64,000 nt of DNA from Sternotherus odoratus (Eukaryota > Chordata > Testudines > Kinosternidae). This document shows positions 1 to 10,814 of this stretch, piece by piece (the first letter of the stretch is position 1; each line of letters begins with the position of its first letter). A program made the translations under genes and the position numbers. The stretch covers positions 64,524,892 through 64,588,891 of the forward strand of contig JAVMKO010000001.1 of NCBI GenBank assembly GCA_032164245.1, written 5' to 3'. The notes beneath the pieces are model-generated. The model did not search any database. It saw only the letters and a list, made by a program, of their open reading frames with translations, and was not told where the DNA came from.

Positions 1-799
1 TCAGCGAAGTGGCGCCAAACACTATGATGATGGGTGACAATATAAAATACTAGATAACTATGTTGTATAAGTGCACAGCATTTCAAAGAATCAGGCCCAT
101 TGTTTGCATAGACAGTTATTACAATGATTAGCACTGAGACTGGCATGGTTTCAAAGACAATTTTTGTATAATGATCTTCACCTCTGTTTTTAATAAAAAT
201 TATCCTTAAATGTTTAATGTATATTATGAGTTAATGCTACAGTTGTTATTTACAGGGATTCACCACAGGAGTGGGTAATTGTAGGATACTTTGTACTGCT
301 TGGGAAATTTTTGAGTTTCAACTGACAATTCCTACCTCTGCTTAGAAATAATTTGTGCTAAGTGTAACTCGATGTTTGGTTTCAGGTTTCATTTATGTAT
401 TTAGAATTCTAACAGACATAAAATAGACAAAAGTAAAATAACCCATAAAAAGGCAAGGTTCTGTTTGTAAAGTTAATTGTAGAATTAGTATCATGATGGA
501 CAGTAATGGTCAAACCTTAGCCTTCGGACTATGCTCAGTGGTACTACCATAATACTAAGGTAGCTAAACTGCCTTTAATATTGTTCTATGAACAAAACTT
601 CATTAAAAAGTGATTAAGATTGGTAAAGTGTGACATCCCTCCCCAGTATAAACCCTTAAAAGCAAGGCAATGCCAAGCTGTGGGGCTGCTCTTAACCATA
701 TCCTAATGCCCATATAGCATGTTTCCTCTGACACTAATAGTCTCTGCATGCTCACAGAACTTCCTTCTGTCTCCAACTGGTAAGAAAACAGAATATTAG
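1..799. other. Unassigned AT-rich DNA
   Basis: No convincing coding frame, RNA gene or recognised repeat is seen. Both strands carry frequent stops. It is best read as intergenic or intronic vertebrate DNA. Confidence 0.5.
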
Positions 800-1045
800 A
801 TCATATTAGGGATTTTCTAGTGGAATGTTTTTCTGGAGGAAAATGCAGTTTCTGCAAAATCAAAATTTTCCATAGAAAAATCTCAATTTTACCAAAGAAA
901 TTTGATTTTCTGTTGGAAAAGTCAACATGAAATATTTTGTTTTGGAGCTGGTCAACCCAAATCAGAATATTTCATTTTGTTGAATTGATCTGAAATATTT
1001 CATTTAAAATCACTTCTGTAAAACATTAAACTGCATTTCCTGATC
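800..1045. repeat. AT-rich dispersed repeat, left part
   Basis: The sequence is built from runs such as gaaaatttt, gaaatattt and ttcatttt on both strands. The same style recurs at about 2.6, 6.8, 8.9, 47.7 and 57.2 kb. It resembles a non-autonomous palindromic DNA element of sauropsids, but class and ends cannot be fixed from one window. The Penelope copy that follows probably inserted into it, since similar sequence resumes beyond that copy. Confidence 0.4.
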
Positions 1046-1071
1046 AGCATATTGCCTTTAAAGCCCACAGT

Positions 1072-2232
1072 CTCTACCTACGCTACACTGATGACATCTT
1101 CATCATCTGGACCCATGGGAAAGAAACTCTGGAAGAATTTCATCACAATTTCAACAGCTTCCACCCCACCATCAACCTCAGCCTGGACCAGTCTACACAA
1201 GAGGTCCACTTCCTGGATACCACAGTACAAATAAGTAACAGTCACATAAGTACTACCCTATACCGAAAACGCACCAACCGCTTTGCCTACCTTCATGCCT
1301 CCAGCTTCCATCCTGGACACACTACGCGCTCCATTGTCTACAGCCAAGCACTAAGGTACGACCGCATTTGCTCCAACCCCTCAGACAGAGAACAACACCT
1401 ACAAGATCTTCACCAAGCATTCTTAAAACTGCAATACCCACATGACGAAGTAAGGAAACAGATAAACAGGGCCAGACATGTACCCAGAAGCCTTCTGCTG
1501 CAAGACAAACCCAAGAAAGAAACCAACAGACCACCACTGGCCATCACCTACAGTCCTCAGTTAAAACCTCTCCAACAGATCATCAGTGATCTACAACCCA
1601 TCCTGGACAATGATCCCTCACTTTCACAGGCCTTGGGAGGCAGGCCAGTCCCGGCCCACAGACAACCTGCCAACCTGAAGCAGATTCTCACCAGCAACAG
1701 CACACCACGCCATAATAACTCTAACTCAGGAACCAATCCATGCAACAAACCTCAATGCCAACTCTGCCCACATATCTACACCAGCAACACCAACACAGGA
1801 CCTAACCAGGTCAGCCACACCATCACAGGTTCATTCAACTGCACATCTACCAATATGATATATGCCATCATGTGCCAGCAATGCCCCTCTGCTATGTACA
1901 TCGGCCAAACTGGACAATCCCTACATAAAAGGATAAATGGACACAAATCAGATATTAGGAATGGCAATATACAAAAGCCTGTAGGAGAACACTTTACCCT
2001 GCCTGGGCATACAATTGCAGACCTCAAAACAGCCACCCTGCAGCAAAAAGTCTTCAAAACCAGACTTCAAAGAGAAACTGCTGAGCTCCAGTTCATCTAC
2101 AAATTCAACTCTATTAGGTGTGGACTTAACATTAGCTGTGAATGGCTCACCAATTACAAAAGCAGTTTCTCCTCTCTGGGCATTCACACCTCCAGATCAC
2201 CTGCTGGAAGTGGGCTTCACCACCCCCACTGA
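1072..2232 (+). pseudogene. Penelope RT C-terminus plus GIY-YIG endonuclease (partial, frame open)
   Basis: One uninterrupted frame of about 386 codons runs from 1072 to the TGA at 2230-2232. It starts at RT motif C, read here as LRYTDDIFIIW where the other copies have YIDD, followed by HFLDTTVQI and TLYRKRT. A linker holds CNKPQCQLC, the conserved cysteine motif of these elements. The GIY-YIG nuclease follows (MIYAI, then MYIGQTGQSLHKR, HKSDIRN, VGEHF, LPGHT, and ETAELQF with the late glutamate). In the intact element the nuclease nicks target DNA to prime reverse transcription. This copy lacks the N-terminus and most of RT, so it cannot move by itself. There is no in-frame ATG upstream of the nuclease part, so a gene start cannot be assigned. 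Confidence 0.85.
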
Positions 2233-2298
2233 TTGAATTTACCTTGCTTTCTTGCCTGCATATTTATGCCTGCCTCTGGAGATTTCCACAACATTCAT

Positions 2299-2335
2299 CT
2301 GATGAAGTGGGTCTTAACCCACGAAAGCTCATTAT
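2299..2335 (+). ncRNA. Hammerhead-ribozyme-like motif in PLE copy A tail
   Basis: The tail reads CTGATGA, one extra A, a GTGGGT/ACCCAC hairpin with a short loop, then GAAAGC. This matches the hammerhead core boxes CUGANGA and GAAA around helix II. Penelope elements are known to carry hammerhead motifs in their pseudo-LTRs. Caveats: the extra A before helix II is non-canonical, and the short helix III expected after GAA (AGC with GCT) is broken here. This copy is probably inactive as RNA. Confidence 0.5.
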
Positions 2336-2429
2336 CCCTAAAATCTGTTAGTCTATAAGGTGCTACAAGACTCTTTGTCGCTTTTGCAGATCCAGACTAA
2401 CACGGCTACACCTCTGATCCTAAAGGATT

Positions 2430-2745
2430 ATATCTCACATTATGCAAGCAAGATTTCCCTCTCATCAAATGCTACATGATGTATCATGGAATCACATGTC
2501 TCTGGGTGCATCATGGGAAATATATTCTGCCCAGGAAACCTGGCCCACAAGGGATAATGGAGGCACCAGCACCCAAATGACAAGTCCCATGAGGCAATGC
2601 ACCACAATGGATAAATGCAGTTTGATGTTGAATTGACTCAAAATGAAGCATTTTGTGTAATTTCAACAAACCTAAATATTTTATTTTCAATTTTGGGAAT
2701 GCTGAAACGTTTTATTTCAATTGAAAACATCAAAAGGCATACAGG
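2430..2745. repeat. AT-rich dispersed repeat, right part
   Basis: Beyond PLE copy A the sequence returns to the ttttcaatt/gaaacgtttta style of 800-1045, after a moderately GC segment (about 2500-2610) that looks like part of the same or an adjoining repeat. No coding content is seen. Confidence 0.35.
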
Positions 2746-2848
2746 TTTACTTCTCACTCTGTTCAAAGGAGTCTCTAACCTTTACATGGAGGAAAAATAC
2801 ATCAATGGAAAGATGGAAAAGCTGACATGATAAACAAGTTACACATAG

Positions 2849-4650
2849 GAAAACATCAAAAAAGAGCTTTCCAACCTGGAGACCTTCATAAACAACCAAC
2901 CTTCCACACAAACAGACTTTACTAAAATGAGACAGGAGATCTACATCACACACTTCACCTCTCTACAAAAGAAAAAGGACTGCAAACTATCTAAAATCCT
3001 ATCTACCACATGGGGCCACAACAGTGGTACCCCTAACTCACCCAGCAATATCATCAATCTATCCAGCTACACACTCAGCCCGGCAGAAGAGTCTGTCCTA
3101 TCTCGAGGACTCTCATTCTGCCCCACCACCCCCACAAACATGATACAATTCTGCGGTGATCTGGAAGCCTACTTTCGCTGTCTCCGACTCAAGGAATTCT
3201 TTCAAGACAACACGGAACAGCACACTGGTACACAGACACCATCCCACCAGCAGCACAAGAAGAAGAACTCCATATGGACTCCTCCTGAGGGTCGAAATGA
3301 CAGTCTGGACCTATACATAGAATGCTTCCGCCGACGTGCACAGGCAGAAATTGTGGAAAAACAACATCGCCTGCCTCACAACCTAAATCGTGCAGAACGC
3401 AATGCTACCCACAGCCTCAGAAACAACCCTGACATCATTATCAAAGAGGCTGATAAAGGCGGTGCTGTTGTCATCATGGACAGGTCAGACTACCAAAAGG
3501 AGGCTACCAGACAACTCTCCAATACCAATTTCTACAGGCTACTTCCCTCCGATCCCACTGAGGAATATACTAAGAAACTGCACCATCTATTCAGGACTCT
3601 CCCTGCACTAACACAGGAACAAATTAATATACCCTTAGAGCCCCGACCGGGGTTATTCTATCTACTACCCAAGATCCACAAACCTGGAAACCCTGGATGC
3701 CCCATCATCTTGGGCATTGGCACTCTCACTGAAGGACTGTCTGGATATGTAGACTCTCTACTCAGACCCTATGCCACCAGCACTCCCAGCTATCTCCGTG
3801 ATACCACTGACTTCCTGAGGAAACTACAATGCATTGGTGACCTTCCAGAAAACACCATCCTAGCCACCATGGATGTAGAGGCTCTCTACACAAACATCCC
3901 ACACAAAGATGGAATACAAGCTGTCCGGAATAGTATCCCTGATGATGCCACAGCACAGGTGGTTGCTGAGCTCTGTGACTTTATCCTCACACACAACTAT
4001 TTCAAATTTGGTGACAATATATACCTCCAGACCAGCGGCACTGCTATGGGCACCTGCATGGCCCCACAGTATGCCAACATCTTTATGGCTGACCTGGAAC
4101 AACGCTTCCTCAACTCTCGTCCACTCACACCCCTTCTCTATCTACGCTACATTGATGACATCTTCATCATCTGGACCCATGGGAAAGAAACTCTGGAAGA
4201 ATTCCACCATGAATTCAATTGCTTCCACCCCACCATCCACCTCTGTCTAGACCAGTCCACACAGGAAGTCCACTTCCTAGACACCACAGTGCAAATTAAT
4301 GACGGCCACATCGACACCACCCTATACCGAAAACCTACCGACAGCTATGCCTACCTTCATGCCACCAGCTTCCATCCCGGACATACCACACGATCCATTT
4401 CTACAGCCAAGCACTGAGGTACAATCGGATTTGCTCCAACCCCTCAGACAGAGACCAACACCTACGAGATCTTCACCAAGCTTTCTCAAAACTACAATAC
4501 CCGCACAAGGAAATAAGGACACAGATCAACAGAGCCAGACGTGTACCCAGAAGCCTGCTGCTGCAAGACAAGCCCAAGAAAGAAAACAACAGAACACCAC
4601 TGGCCATCACCTACAGTCCTCAGTTAAAACCTCTGCAACGCATCATCAGT
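2849..4650 (+). pseudogene. Penelope reverse transcriptase (endonuclease missing, frameshifted)
   Basis: The frame is open from the 5' truncation point; the first ATG is at 2927 and the frame stops at 4417. Counting from that ATG, EADKGGAVVIMDRSDY lies near residue 174, the LPKIHKPGNPG block near 246, motif A MDVEALYTNIPH near 314, motif B TAMGTCMAPQYA near 372 and motif C YIDD near 408. A 1-bp loss near 4398 (HTTRSI, then the wrong frame) ends the reading; the correct frame continues as YSQALRYNRICSN to about 4650 and then meets the deletion. Two conserved arginines have become cysteine (GNPGCP, MGTCMAP), which fits CpG decay. It is non-functional, and its product would also lack the nuclease. 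Confidence 0.85.
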
Positions 4651-4781
4651 GCATCCAACGAAATGGTATTAGCCCACGAAAGCTTATGCTTCAAAACTTT
4701 ATAGTTAGTCTTTAAGGTGCCACAGGACTTTGTTACCTCTGCTATTCCAGACTAACACGTCTACCTCTCTGATTCTTGACA
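4651..4781 (+). repeat. Pseudo-LTR tail of PLE copy B
   Basis: A 3' tail homologous to the ends of copy C. The hammerhead-like boxes are degraded: CCAACGA replaces the first box, and one G is missing from the left side of the hairpin. GAAAGCTTATGCTT is kept. The end matches the tip ctgattcttgaca seen in reverse complement at 39710. Confidence 0.8.
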
Positions 4782-5346
4782 TCTAAATATGTGTATATCC
4801 AAATATACACATCTAAACAGAAGTGTGGATGTAAACATGAAACACTGAAAGACTTTAACCAACATTACCAACTGATAAGGAGGAAGATCAGTAGAAAAAC
4901 ACTAACAACAATATGTGAACAACCCACAACAAGGCTTATTACAGTGATTGGTGAGATAAGGAACAACTGGGATTGTGATATACTTAGGCTACCCTATGTA
5001 TCCTCATGGAACTAGGTCATGTATGTTGCATGTATATTTAGTACACATGGCTATTCGAACTGTACCATGTCTGTGTAGGTTCTGCATACAGTTTGTGTTG
5101 AATAAAGGACAAAAGACATACAACTAGTCTACTTAAACATATGAGCTTGACAATAAATTAATAAATGGATCTATTGTGCTCAAGATAAAATTTTCCAAGC
5201 CTAATATTTTAGTCAAATCAAATCTGATTTCCTCCAGAACAACTAATGTTCCCTCCCCTCACTAAGGGCTATTTCCAGTTCAAATGCTGCACCTGTTCTT
5301 AGTCTGTCCTCATGCTCCAGAATTGCTGATCCACTTTTGTTCAAAT

Positions 5347-5348
<2 letters not shown>
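4782..5348. other. Unassigned DNA
   Basis: AT-rich sequence with no recognised gene or element. Confidence 0.4.

Positions 5349-5415
<67 letters not shown>
5349..5415. repeat. (AG)n microsatellite
   Basis: About 33 uninterrupted AG units. Any open frame across it is only a run of Arg-Glu and not a gene. Confidence 0.98.
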
Positions 5416-5420
<5 letters not shown>

Positions 5421-6699
5421 TCACTCTTGGGAACAGACCATATCTGAAAAAAATTGGCATGAATGGAGAAATTTTCAGAAAGTTGGGAGTGAGTAAAATA
5501 GAGGGGTCAGAATGCAAAGTATAAAGCCACCTTAAATACAGCAGACACTGACACTGTCTCTGTTATGTACAGTAATAACAAAGCACATCTCAGGATCAGG
5601 ACTATAATCTCTCCATTGGGATAGAGGATCGTGGTTGTCCCAACTCATCCAAAATAATAACATGACGTTCAACAAGATATGCTATATAATTTGTCAGACA
5701 ATTTTTACCTCTGATAAGTCAGCTTCTTAAATATCTAATACATTTATCATGGTGGATCAAGACACATTGATTTCTGCACTGGGTTGATACAGTGGAGACT
5801 GAGTGCCCTCATTCACTTTTAAATCAGCATGAGCTGAAGAAACTTCAAGTTCTTAGGATTAGGTCAAATAAATCTGACATCTAGACTTTAGAGCATTCAG
5901 TTTTCCTTCTCTTTTAAAGTTTGCTCCTTGGAACTTCTTGCTATGTATTAATCATTTTTATTACACAAGTGGGCTTAGGTATTATTTTACAGATTAAGTG
6001 ACTGTTATGATGAGAGACTACTCCCATAGTCTTAGAACAGTATATTCATTTTCAATCCTTTACAACTAAACATAAATAATAATACTATAGACAGTAAAAA
6101 CTCTATACAACAAAACCTTCTTTCCTACAGCAATACTGTACCTCTAAAATTGTTGTTGTGGTCTGGCCCTTAACTCTGCTTAAGACCCTGGCAATTACGT
6201 ACGTTGGAGCAAGTTCTTGGCTTTGAAAATGGATTACTTGGTTCTTGAAATTAATATTTCCTGATGGGAATTTGGGTACTATTTTAGTAGTCATTACCCA
6301 AATCCAACTTACATTTCTAAAACAAGCAAAAATCAAAACCAAAAAACCCCACTCCAAAACAAAAAAAACCCCTTCCATTTCCATTACAGTGTTCCAGGTT
6401 AATGCACAGCAGTTTGGCTTTGGAAGGATGTACACCTCTGTGAATGTGGTAAGTAAAAATTTGAGAGCCAGAAGATTATATTTAACAAAGGTTAATTCTT
6501 TAACTCCTTGACGGCCTTCTTTTTGATAAAATTATTACCAGCAAAGGTGTATCCTATGCTTTTTATAACAACATAACTTATTTTTGGAAATACTAATAAT
6601 CAATAAAGCTTACCAGGGAAATAACCATTCTCTCTGGGGTAAAGCAATCACCTTTAAATTAGACAGATGTAGTCTCGTTCTCTGACCACAAAGCTGATG
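5416..6699. other. Unassigned DNA
   Basis: No supported gene. It contains a short A/C-rich patch near 6310-6375. Small open frames here lack any recognisable protein pattern. Confidence 0.4.
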
Positions 6700-7060
6700 T
6701 GAATTAGAGCTGGGTACATTTTTTTTTCTTTGGCTAAAACCCCCACTCTCCAAAATGTGCAATCTGTGACATCAAATTATTTTGTTAATTTCTGTCAATT
6801 TCACCAAATTAGTCTTGTCAAAAAATAAATTAAAAAGTCAAAACATTTCATTATGGCATTTTTAAAATTAAACGTTTTGATTTTTTGATTTAAAATTACT
6901 TCTTTATATATTTCCTTCAATTTTATAGTTTTAAAAATTAAAAAATATATAAATATCCTTAAAAATCAAAATGACAAGATTTTATTCAGCCTGAACAATT
7001 TTTTTAAACTTTTCAATTAGTTGTAAATTCTGAAAAAACATTATTTTCAGAATTGCCAGT
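6700..7060. repeat. AT-rich dispersed repeat
   Basis: Very AT-rich sequence with repeated aaacattttc, gtcaaaac and ttttgattttt motifs on both strands, the same style as 800-1045 and 8800-9120. Confidence 0.35.
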
Positions 7061-7202
7061 AGACAAAACAAATAATCATTATTCACACAACTCTACCAGC
7101 AATTCATTAGTCATAATCATTGCTCTTATATTGATTTCATCTGTGACTTTGTACAAATCACTTAATCTCCCTCAGTGTTCCACTCTATAAATTGGGGCCA
7201 AT

Positions 7203-7292
<90 letters not shown>
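7203..7292. repeat. (TCTA)n microsatellite
   Basis: About 22 perfect tetranucleotide units without interruption, so probably length-variable between individuals. Confidence 0.98.
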
Positions 7293-8799
7293 ATATAGGT
7301 TGGTGAGGATTTATAAATGAATATTTTAAAAGTGCTTTGAACATGTAAAATGCTGTATAAATACTAAGTACTATTGCTTACATTGTATTTTAGATACTCT
7401 ACAAGTTTCCTTTTTAATATTTTGAACCAAAACTTGTATTTCTTATATTTTCAATATGTTTTCAAGAGGGATATTCAGCAGGATCTAAATATTGCTTTAC
7501 CCATTTCTATTTGTACCCAGACAGTGTAGCACACAAGCAACTTCTCTGTGCAGAGAGCATTGATTTTCAATAGACAAATTGCATCTTTGAGAGATTGCAT
7601 TGAGAGAATAACCTCGTATTTCCTTTTTTTTATTTTTTATTTCATTCTTGCCTTGCATATGTTCTGTCAGCTTTACTGTCATGGAAACACTGATTCCCTA
7701 ATATAATCGCTTCTGGTGTAAAACACATCTGCCTACCAAATGTACACTGGAGCCTCACCGTCTGTTAAAACTCAACACAGAACTTCTAGTGTATACAATA
7801 GAACAGTCCCTCTTCATGGAATACATCAATTATGGAAGAGTTGAGATGGAATTAAAGTGTTTGGCCCTTTTTGGCCCCCTTTGTATCTAATTTAGGCATG
7901 CATGACCCATTGTTATCGTTATTGTTCTTATGCCAGGTGGTTCTGATTATTAAGAAAAGCAGGATTGCGTGCTGAACATATAACAATAAACTATAGTCAT
8001 ATGAATGGAGCACTTTTGCTTCTAAGGGATATAAATATACACATAATAAAAGCAAGGTGACCATAACTTTATATCTCATAGAGAACAATAATAGCTTGTC
8101 AAGCATATTACAAGGGAACCTGAAACCAATTGGCAAAGAAAAGGTATCCTACAAGGATTAAAGTTATTTTTTACAGTACTTAACACTACTGGAAGAATAG
8201 ATTAACTGTGATTCCAAAAGTAGATAATTCTGTGTAGTTAAGGGGAATAAAGACACACTATTTGTCACACAATATTTAATCACCTTGTCTTTTAAATGAC
8301 ATCATGTAGCTGGAGATAAATTTCATGGTATAAAAATAAAATAAAATATAATCTGTGATAAATAGGATTTCCTATCCCCTCCTCTTCGATTTTGAACCAG
8401 ACACCATGAGAAACCTAGGATGCCTGGTGAATAACAAATGCTTTTAATACCTCCAACAGGGAATAATAAAACTGAGAATATATAAAAATATACTCTTTAG
8501 TATGTAAAAGCATATAAGCATATGAACGTATTATATTCTACTCATAGCTACCATTTTTTCTGAGTACATTCACATATTGATACAATAGTATATGACAAAT
8601 AAAACTACCATGAAACTTGGAGCTAAACAAGACAGTGTAATAAAATCTAGTATGCAGCTTCCTGAAACCAGGGAAGTAACATAGTATGTCATTAGGAATG
8701 CCAGTGGAAGGAAGAAATCCCTAGAGGAGACATTGAGGGAAACAATAGAAGTATGCAGGAACTTGATTTATTTCAGCTTCTGACTTAGGTGCTGTCAAG
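7293..8799. other. Unassigned AT-rich DNA
   Basis: No supported feature. The longest open frames are short and have low-complexity translations. Confidence 0.4.
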
Positions 8800-9120
8800 C
8801 TTCCGCTTTTTAGGTTCAAAATGGACACATTTTCTATTTTCAGTGATATTTTTTGCAATATTTTTAGCTGGAACTTTTACTGGCATTTTTAACAATACAT
8901 TTGAATTTTGAAAGTTTTGCTTACCAAAAAAACAGCTTTTAGCAAGAAATCATGATTTTTCAGTAAATGAAAAAGTCACTAACATTTTCTCAAATTATTG
9001 TGATCATTTTAGTTGAATTTTCAGTTCAAAATCCACCAAAAATGTCATTAAAAATGGAATATTTTGATAAAGTTGAAACATTTTCTTGGTACTTGTTGCT
9101 GTTGGGGGGAAAAGGTCATT
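8800..9120. repeat. AT-rich dispersed repeat
   Basis: Blocks such as gttcaaaatgg, ttttgataaagttgaaacatttt and ccaatgacaaataac resemble the family at 6700-7060 and 47625-47865. Ends are not defined. Confidence 0.4.
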
Positions 9121-9308
9121 TTCCAATGACAAATAACTACATGAGAAAAAATTTAAGATGCTATATTCTCCTGAGAGGAAGCAGAGATGCTTGTGTATGA
9201 GTGTAGGAGAATGTATTCCACATATGTATATGTATGGACATAGTGAACCAAATCCTGAGTCACAGTAAGAATGCAATACAGGACAGATCAAGGGATGGAA
9301 TGTCTAAG

Positions 9309-9605
9309 GTTATGTCTACATTACATGCTGGATGGGCAGGTAGTGATCGATCTATCGGGGGTTGATTTGCCATATGTACTCTAGATGCGATAACTTGATC
9401 CCTGAGCGCTTTCCTGTTGACTCTGGTACTCCACCGCCACGAGAGGTGCAGGCAAAGTCGATGGGGGAGCGGCAGCAGTTGATTCACTGTCGTGAAGACA
9501 TCGCGGTAAGTCGATCTAAGTACATCGACTTCAGCTACACTATTCTCATAGTTGAAGTTGCGTGTCTTAGATTGATCACCCCTCCCCCAGTGTAGACCAC
9601 AGCTA
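9309..9605. mobile_element. Short non-autonomous DNA transposon (hAT-like?)
   Basis: An island of higher GC in AT-rich flanks, bounded by short inverted ends: ggttatgtctaca at left and tgtagaccacagc at right. Inside are several gtcga/tcgac-containing words, including gtcgatctaagtacatcgac, typical of a CpG-bearing sauropsid DNA element family. No transposase frame is present. The target duplication is unclear; ctaag occurs on both sides. The superfamily is inference. Confidence 0.6.
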
Positions 9606-9839
9606 AGTATAGCTTAAAGCTTACCTCTGTAACCCCCTGCTCCTGCTACTGTACTCAAGGCTGGTCTCCTTACACTAAATTACAGCAGCCTGTGAGATTC
9701 ATATAGCAGAGGATCAGAGCAGACTCTGCCACTTTCCTCTAGCCATAATTAACATCTTCTACTCCTGCTATTTAGTTCTTTTTGAACAATCCTATATCTG
9801 TTATCATCAGGTTTCCCCTTGTCCTAAAAAAGTGTTATG

Positions 9840-10814
9840 TATAAATAACTAGCAGAAATACCCGGCGTTGCTCGGGTCCGTTGGAGGGGGGGAAGGGGAC
9901 CCAGCATTCCTCAAAGAGAGCTGAGTGAGTGTGGGGTCCGTTGAGGGGGGGAGGGGGGAGAGAGCTGAGCGAGTGCCAGGGCGGTTGAAGGGGGGCGGGG
10001 GCAGAGAGCTGAGTGAGTGTGGGGTCCGTTGGAGGGTGGGAGGGGGAGAGAACTGAGCGAGTGGGTGGGGGGCATTGGAGTGGGGGGAGGAGGGGGAGAT
10101 TTTAAAAATTTTCTATTCTTACCTGAGGGGCGAGAGAGCTGAGCGAGTGCAAGGTCCGTTGGGGGGGGGGAGGGAGCTGAGCGAGTGTGGGGGCTGTTGG
10201 AGGGAGGGAGGGGGGGAGATTTTAAAAATTTTCGATTCTTTCCTGAGGGGGGAGAGACCTCAGTGAGTGTGGGGGCCCTTGGATGGGGGGAAGAGAGCTG
10301 AGTGAGTGTGGGGTCCATTGGAGGGGGAGGGGGGAGAGAGCTGAGCGAGTACTGGGGCCGTTGGAGGGGGGGTGGGGGCAGAGAGCTGAGTGAGTGGGTG
10401 GGGGGCGTTGGAGTGGGGGGAGGAGGGGGAGATTTTTAAAATTTTCGATTCTTACCTGAGGGGCGAGAGAGCTGAGCGAGTGCGGGGGCCGTTGAGGGGG
10501 GCGGGGGCCGAGAGATGAGTGAGTGCGGGGTCCATTGGAAGGGGGTATTATTACATCATAACTATGTCACAGAGAACAGCAGGTGTTAACCTGCTGCCCA
10601 GCTGATGTGAATGGGCTTTAAAGAATTTCACCCCTGGGGGGCGTCAGAGGTGAGATTTGAAAAATTTTCGACTCTTACCCTGATTAGGACCCTAAGGCCT
10701 ATAACTGTACCAAATTTCAAGTCTCGAGCTCAAACGGTGGAAGGAGTAAGGGAACGTACATACACGCACGCACACATACACGCATACACCATTTGACTTT
10801 TATATATATAGATA
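9840..10814 (+). mobile_element. Unclassified dispersed element, copy 1 (G-rich core)
   Basis: Starts with tataaataactagca followed by a small stem-loop (acccg, loop, cgggt) and ends with acttttatatatatagata. A second copy at 49231-49934 shares both ends and about 250 bp of 3' sequence (around cacccctggggggcgtcaga and caaatttcaagtct). Between the ends is a G-rich minisatellite. No coding capacity is seen. It could be a Helitron-like or a SINE/LINE-derived element; the sequence does not decide. Confidence 0.7.
9885..10545 (+). repeat. G-rich degenerate minisatellite inside the dispersed element
   Basis: Irregular repeats of gagagctgagtgagtg and ggtccgttggaggggg at roughly 45-60 bp spacing. 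A longer block with gattttaaaaattttc recurs at about 10097, 10217 and 10430. Runs of 5-10 G are frequent, giving strong G-quadruplex potential on the plus strand. Confidence 0.85.

Larger units (their letters stand above)
1072..2425 (+). mobile_element. Penelope-like element copy A, 5'-truncated
   Basis: A plus-strand Penelope-like retroelement that begins abruptly inside the reverse transcriptase domain, at the position of catalytic motif C, and runs through the linker, GIY-YIG endonuclease, 3' UTR and pseudo-LTR tail. The tail carries a hammerhead-like motif and ends in cagactaacacggctac plus a few bases. The 5' truncation is typical of target-primed reverse transcription. No inverted tail is seen at its 5' side, unlike copies C and D. 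A short taaag on both sides could be a target duplication but is too short to trust. Confidence 0.9.
2849..4781 (+). mobile_element. Penelope-like element copy B, endonuclease deleted
   Basis: A second plus-strand PLE in the same orientation, about 420 bp downstream of copy A. It starts within the N-terminal coding part (at ENIKKELSNL by comparison with copy C), keeps the RT domain, then jumps at about 4650 from the RT-endonuclease linker straight into the pseudo-LTR tail. By alignment with copy C about 750 bp is missing: the whole cysteine motif, GIY-YIG domain and 3' UTR. The tail ends at ctctgattcttgaca. I find no target-site duplication. Confidence 0.9.

Noticed and set aside
4299..4715. 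138-codon frame overlapping the end of PLE copy B
   Set aside because: It is an alternative frame over the RT C-terminus; the true frame reads YSQALRYNRICSN and matches copies A and C.
5284..5496. Open frame across the (AG)n tract
   Set aside because: The translation is an Arg-Glu run from the microsatellite; flanks show no protein pattern.
6103..6435. 110-codon minus-strand frame
   Set aside because: No recognisable domain, no splice or promoter context, and composition like the surrounding intergenic DNA.
9911..10318. 135-codon minus-strand proline-rich frame
   Set aside because: It is the complement of the G-rich minisatellite; repeat-driven, with no signal of selection.
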